Assembly (NCBI GenBank): GCA_963678675.1
Contig: OY783200.1
Coordinates: forward strand, 4,848,501 to 4,912,500
Direction of reading: 5' to 3'
DNA length: 64,000 nt
Source: Xiphydria camelus
Taxonomy: Eukaryota; Arthropoda; Insecta; Hymenoptera; Xiphydriidae
This document shows positions 60,050 through 64,000 of this stretch, in pieces. Under the pieces are notes generated by a model. The model had not been told where the DNA came from. It saw only the letters and a list, made by a program, of their open reading frames with translations, and did no database searches. Position 1 is the stretch's first letter; each line of letters starts with the position of its first letter. The translations under genes and the position numbers were made by a program.

Positions 60050-60815
60050 TTAAGTGTTAAAAATTTTATATAATCATCCTTTTCATTTAGTTGATTTAAG
60101 CCCTTGACCTATTCTTACATCATTAAATTTTTTAAATTTTATAGGAATAAAATGATTTTATTTTAATAATTTAAATCTATTTTTATTTAGAACAATAATT
60201 TTTTGTACTATTAAACGATGAGATGTAATTCGAGAAAGAATATATCAAGGATTTCATACATCAATTATTTTAAATGGATTACAATTAGGCATAATTTTAT
60301 TTATTTCAGAAATTAAACAAAAAAATTTTTTGAACATATTTTCATATAACATTATCTAGAATTGAAATTGGAAGAATTTGCGCTCCAAAAGGTATTATTA
60401 ATTTTAATCCTTATAATATTCCTCTTTTAAATACCTTAATTCTATTACCATCTGGAAAAGATCAGTAACTTGATCTCATCATAGAATATTAAATAATAGG
60501 TATATATTTAAAAAGAAAATGGTTTAATTATAACAATTATATTAGGAATTTATTTCACTTTATTACAAGCTTTTGAATATTATAATGCTCCTTTCACTAT
60601 CTGTGATTCAGTTTATGGATCAATTATTTTTAACAACTGGTTTCCATGGGCTTCATGTAATTATTGGAACACTATTTTTAATAGTATGAATCACCCCGTT
60701 TTGAATGTGGATTTGATCCACTTTCTTCTCCACGACTTCCTTTTTCTCTTCGTTTTTATTTAATTTGTATATTATGAATTATTTGAAGGATCATTAAATT
60801 GAAGAAATTAGGATA
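60050..60815 (+). pseudogene. cox3: NUMT: cox3
   Basis: Mitochondrial-code reading gives the COX3 start (NHPFHLVDLSPWPILTSLN), RERMYQGFHTSIILNGLQLG, then [20 protein letters not shown], and after a frameshift the segment corresponding to the conserved ...GFHGLHV..GT.FL... and the C-terminus (~60815). It follows atp6 in the native order. Frameshifts show it is not functional. Confidence 0.88.
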
Positions 60816-61037
60816 AAAATTTAAAATAATTGAAAATTGCATTCAATAAATATTAATATAAGGGTGAATGCCCCGAAGTGAAACAAAACACCTTTCCATT
60901 TTGGTCACAAAAAAAAAACAATATTTTTGAGAGAAAACTAGAATAGAAGCTTGGTTTACCAATTAAAAACAAATATTTACAGGAGACAGTTCATTTTTGT
61001 CATTATTTTTTATTTTATTTAGCTTTTCTTTAAATTT

Positions 61038-62286
61038 AGCAGCAGGGGAATCATTCAAAAAGTTAATGCATTTAACCAAATTCGGTATAGGGGTTTTTTT
61101 GGGTCGCTGATCACGAATCTGAAGTCGGATTTCAAAAATTCAAGATGGCAGATCCAATATGGCGAACGAAATTTTCGAAAATCGATGGATTTATCCCAAA
61201 TTTGGTATAGGGGTTTTTTTTGGATCGCTGATCACGAATATGGTAGTTATATTTGCAAAAATTAAAATTTTCGAAAATCTCGTCCGCCATGTTTGATCCG
61301 CCATTTTTAATTTCTGAAATCTGACTTCAGATTCGTGATCGGCGACCCAAATAACCCCCCTCTCTATACCAAATTTGGCACAAATCCGTCGATTTTCGAA
61401 AATCTTGTCCGCCATATTGGATCCGCCATCTTGCATTTTTGAAATCCGACTTCAAATTCGTAATCAGCGACCAAAAAAACCCCCTATACCGAATTTGGTT
61501 TAAGTTCATTAACTTTTTGAAAATCATGATCTCTGGCTGGTTTTTTGAGATTAAAACAAAAATGTGATGTGATGGCCAAATTCTGACACCGGATTCGTGA
61601 TCAGGAGGCAAAATTAATGTGGATAACATATCGCACATCAAAAGTATATCCTACTTACGAGCTTACCTTTCATAATGCTCATTTCTCTGTAGAAACATTC
61701 CCCTGGAACTATTTTTCCAGGGGAACGACACCAGGGGAATGACAAAACATGAGATTATTTTCAATTAAATTTGAACGAGCTGAGCGTCATTATTAGGCTT
61801 ACACCCAAAAATATATTAATATTAACCTTAGTTATTTACTTCTAGTTCACAACATAATTTCAATATTCACTAGAACTATTACTTACCAGGGGAATGACAG
61901 TTTCAATGTGACTACAGAAAAAAGTTCTGTAACTTATAGATTAACTTGAGAATAAATACACGTAAACCAATCAGTTTTTGGAAACCCACTGTGCATCACT
62001 TGCTACTTACTCTCACCTGGTAAAACAAACCTCTGGCTCCATTTCCCAGGCATTAATGGAATTTTAACATGCGCAGGGGAATGACATGCATATTGTGGAC
62101 ACGCAAGTTTAACATTTTTTTAGACTTATTAGAGTAACTTTTTTATTTATTTATCTACTACGACTTTTAAACAGAGTTTTTTGTAAGTAGATCTTAATTT
62201 ATAGCTGCTTAAGCATACCAAATACTCTTTCACTTTATGTCTAATGGCTGTAAAGCGAAGGAGATACAAACCAGGGGAATGACAAT
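61038..62286. repeat. Dispersed direct repeats of CAGGGGAATGACA
   Basis: Copies at ~61041 (CAGGGGAATCATT), 61718 (CCAGGGGAACGACA), 61730 (CCAGGGGAATGACA), 61889 (CCAGGGGAATGACA), 62074 (GCAGGGGAATGACA), 62273 (CCAGGGGAATGACA), and one inverted (CATTCCCCTGG, ~61694). Between them the DNA is AT-rich and unrelated. No gene is seen here. Confidence 0.55.
61080..61500. repeat. Array of CCGCCATATTGGATCCGCCAT modules
   Basis: Three or four ~120-145 bp units alternate GATCAGCGACCCAAAAAAC, CTATACCAAATTTGG, ATCCGTCGATTTTCGAAAAT and CGCCATATTGGATCCGCCAT, in both orientations. They are shared with the foldback in Atg2 intron 8 and the ATPsynB intron 3 repeats. Confidence 0.7.
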
Positions 62287-62881
62287 TTACACCTAAAGTA
62301 TTAAATAAAAACGGAATTTTATAGAACTATAAAAAATATAATCAACGACCCAATAAAACAAAGGCAAAGAGTACTTAAAACAGATATCTAACACATTAGA
62401 GTTTAAACCCAAGAACAGTGCACCACTGATATTGCATATTGTGCACTTTACAGGCAACCACCCATAAATTAATCTTTTTTTTATAAAAGAAATTTGAAGC
62501 TCCTTTTAAGCATTTTAATTTCGAATTAAAAAAGATTTTTTCAATATATTCAAATTTTAATTGAAATCAAAATAGAGGTACATTATTGTTAATAATTAAA
62601 TTGAACAATTTTCTAATCAAAGATAAATATTAAATTTCTAATTTAAATAATTTAATGATTAAAATTTCTTTTTATTTCTTTTTATATAGTTTAATTTTTA
62701 AGACATTGCGTTTTCAGCCGCATTGAGAAATCACCAATCATAAAACAACGTCCCATTTCAGCATTGATGAAACCTGTCATATTCAGATTTAGATAGCTGT
62801 CTCAATGATGAGTAAACCTCAATATTTATTTCCATAACCCCACCTCAACCATGAATGGATATTTTATAATTATTAACTATT
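62287..62881. other. AT-rich 3' flank of the methyltransferase frame
   Basis: No coding frame and no clear repeat were seen. Reverse-strand poly(A)-type hexamers are plausible (e.g. TTTATT near 62827). Confidence 0.4.
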
Positions 62882-64000
62882 TTAGATGTCTTTGTTACCA
62901 GCGTTGCGACCACTAACCAGCATCGTATGTGGCTTATCAATATATGAATTCAAATTCATTGCGGATGACAAATTTTTCGGTTGAGGGGAGGCCCATTGGA
63001 TGCCCGTCAGCCCAGCTTTTTCAAAGGCCACATTCATGCTAGTGCGAGACCAATACCAGGCTGTAATAGTAATGTAGTTATCGTCTTGAGGAAAATGTAA
63101 ATAAATTTCAGAACCTTCTTGATAATAATTAGTGTCAGCGGTAAGCTGAAAACCATAGGGTATATAATAATCGGGGTCTGCAGCATATTGGGGATTTATT
63201 GGTAACGTTAAAAGACGACCTCCAATACGAAGCGCTTTAACCATGTCATCAACCATGCGTTCTAATCTTTCACGACTGGAAGCATAGGGAATCACATAAA
63301 CAGCTAATACCAAATCAAATTTTTTTTCTAATCCATCCAGCGTTGATGTATATTCTATGCCTTGCGGATATTTTAATTCTATTTCACGTGCATGATCCAA
63401 CATGCCGCCAGCAATATCGTATCCCACAACGTGTTTTGCCCCTCTAGACTTCAATAACCGAGCGTAATGTCCTGAGCCGCATCCGAAATCAAGAATATTT
63501 AACCCAGTCACATCACCAATATGCTCTAATACAGCGGGTATCTCAATTTCCTTTCTGAATGGCCACGTAGCCATATTATCATATAAGGTGGCTAAAGTAT
63601 CAAATTGGGATTCATGGTTGTGCATAGGATTCAGGTCCTTGTCGCGATTCTTCGCCTCCGGGTCTGCCTCGTCGCCGGCCGTTAGCCCGGCGGCGAGCTC
63701 TTCATCGCGCGCGGATGAATCGGCTTTACCGTCGTCGCTATTCTCGCGCGCTTTTGCTTCATCGCTTCTTAAAGCGCTCGACGTTAGAGTTGCGTTTTCC
63801 TGGAGAAAATTAAAAACGGACGCGTGAGACGCGGAATTCGATTGTTATTCGCCCGCGTTACTCACCGGCGGCAGAGCTCTCAACTTTCTCCCTCGAGCGA
63901 TCGCTTCGTCCTGCCGCGTCTCCGGTGTCAATGACGGGAGGTTCGCGGATCTCGCTATGTCGACGAGCGCGCGTAACTGTTCCTTCTCCTTGCGCAGGAT
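62882..64000 (-). CDS. Chimeric gene: duplicated kanadaptin exons fused in frame to bacterial-type SAM methyltransferase (5' end beyond window)
   Basis: Visible exons: >64000-63866 (45 codons matching kanadaptin exon 4) and 63799-62882 (305 codons plus stop), separated by a 66-nt GT-AG intron of the same length as in kanadaptin. The second exon begins with 54-55 kanadaptin exon 5 codons (ENATLTSSALRSDEAKAREN... EAKNRDKD). It then passes through LNP directly into MHNHESQFDTLATLYDNMAT and a 247-residue class I methyltransferase. That domain shows motif I ILDFGCGSGHYARLL, the acidic residue of motif II (VVGYDIAGGMLDHA), FDLVLAVYVIPYA, and a conserved GGRLLTLPINPQY. The fold and sequence style are those of small bacterial methyltransferases (Methyltransf_11/25-like, including the family of bacterial secondary-metabolite N-methyltransferases); the substrate is unknown. 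The methyltransferase part is intronless and AT-richer than the kanadaptin part. There are no stops or frameshifts in 350 codons. The ATG at 63625 could serve as an independent start. Confidence 0.8.
63629..64000 (-). other. Partial segmental duplication of kanadaptin exons 4-5
   Basis: The segment aligns to 35828-36190 with roughly 90% identity, including the full 66-nt intron. Differences include an in-frame 3-nt deletion (Arg-Gln-Asn-Asn to Arg-Gln-Asp) and several amino-acid changes (e.g. Ser to Leu, Pro to Leu before the donor). The divergence is too high for a simple allele and suggests an older paralog. Kanadaptin homology stops at GACAAG, where the methyltransferase junction begins; exon 5's conserved C-terminus is missing. 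Confidence 0.88.

Noticed and set aside
62882..63625. Bacterial contamination as the source of the methyltransferase
   Set aside because: The frame is joined directly, and in phase, to kanadaptin-derived exon sequence with an intron, and flanked by insect-type repeats; a simple contaminant would not be. An assembly chimera still needs long-read exclusion.

Overview
The window is nuclear DNA from an insect. Exons are GC- and CpG-rich and short. They sit in AT-rich, transposon-packed introns with GT-AG junctions. The gene content is conserved animal genes. The CpG-rich exons and the style of mitochondrial insertions and terminal-inverted-repeat elements suggest a hymenopteran, probably a parasitoid-type wasp, but I cannot prove the order from this sequence alone.

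Left part (1-10.5 kb): a single-exon distal antenna-type transcription factor (dan, + strand, 1675-3045), then the first two coding exons of the ciliary gene DRC7/lost boys (- strand, 8688-3998). The rest of DRC7 is not visible, so dan either lies inside a DRC7 intron or DRC7 is broken here. Central part (10.5-27 kb): a complete 17-exon Atg2 gene (- strand). Every junction keeps phase, and the conceptual protein is 2094 residues, with the chorein N-terminus, the FCIL LC3-interacting motif and the C-terminal ATG2 domain. Its introns hold several nested non-autonomous transposons. TMEM179 (27.9-29.6 kb, +) starts divergently about 0.9 kb away, has an apparent GC-AG intron and carries a ~110 bp minisatellite in that intron. 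A secreted DUF4789-type protein (33.5-32.9 kb, -), kanadaptin (SLC4A1AP, 40.3-35.6 kb, -) and mitochondrial ATP synthase subunit b (41.15-45.06 kb, +) follow. Kanadaptin and ATP synthase b share a CCAAT-box-rich bidirectional promoter.

Right part (45-62.8 kb): no intact host gene seen. It is a graveyard of palindromic/TIR elements and a large nuclear mitochondrial insertion (NUMT). The NUMT keeps the mitochondrial order cox1-trnL2-cox2-trnK-trnD-atp8-atp6-cox3 but is split by at least four later insertions. One of these is a 2.2 kb DNA transposon that itself contains a 1.2 kb element.

Right edge (62.9-64 kb): the most unusual locus. A 247-residue bacterial-type SAM-dependent methyltransferase reading frame with no intron is joined IN FRAME to a diverged duplicate of kanadaptin exons 4 and 5. 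The duplicate keeps the 66-nt intron and both splice sites, and no stop or frameshift is present in the visible 350 codons. This looks like a chimeric gene made of a host kanadaptin duplicate and a horizontally acquired bacterial methyltransferase. It continues past the window edge.
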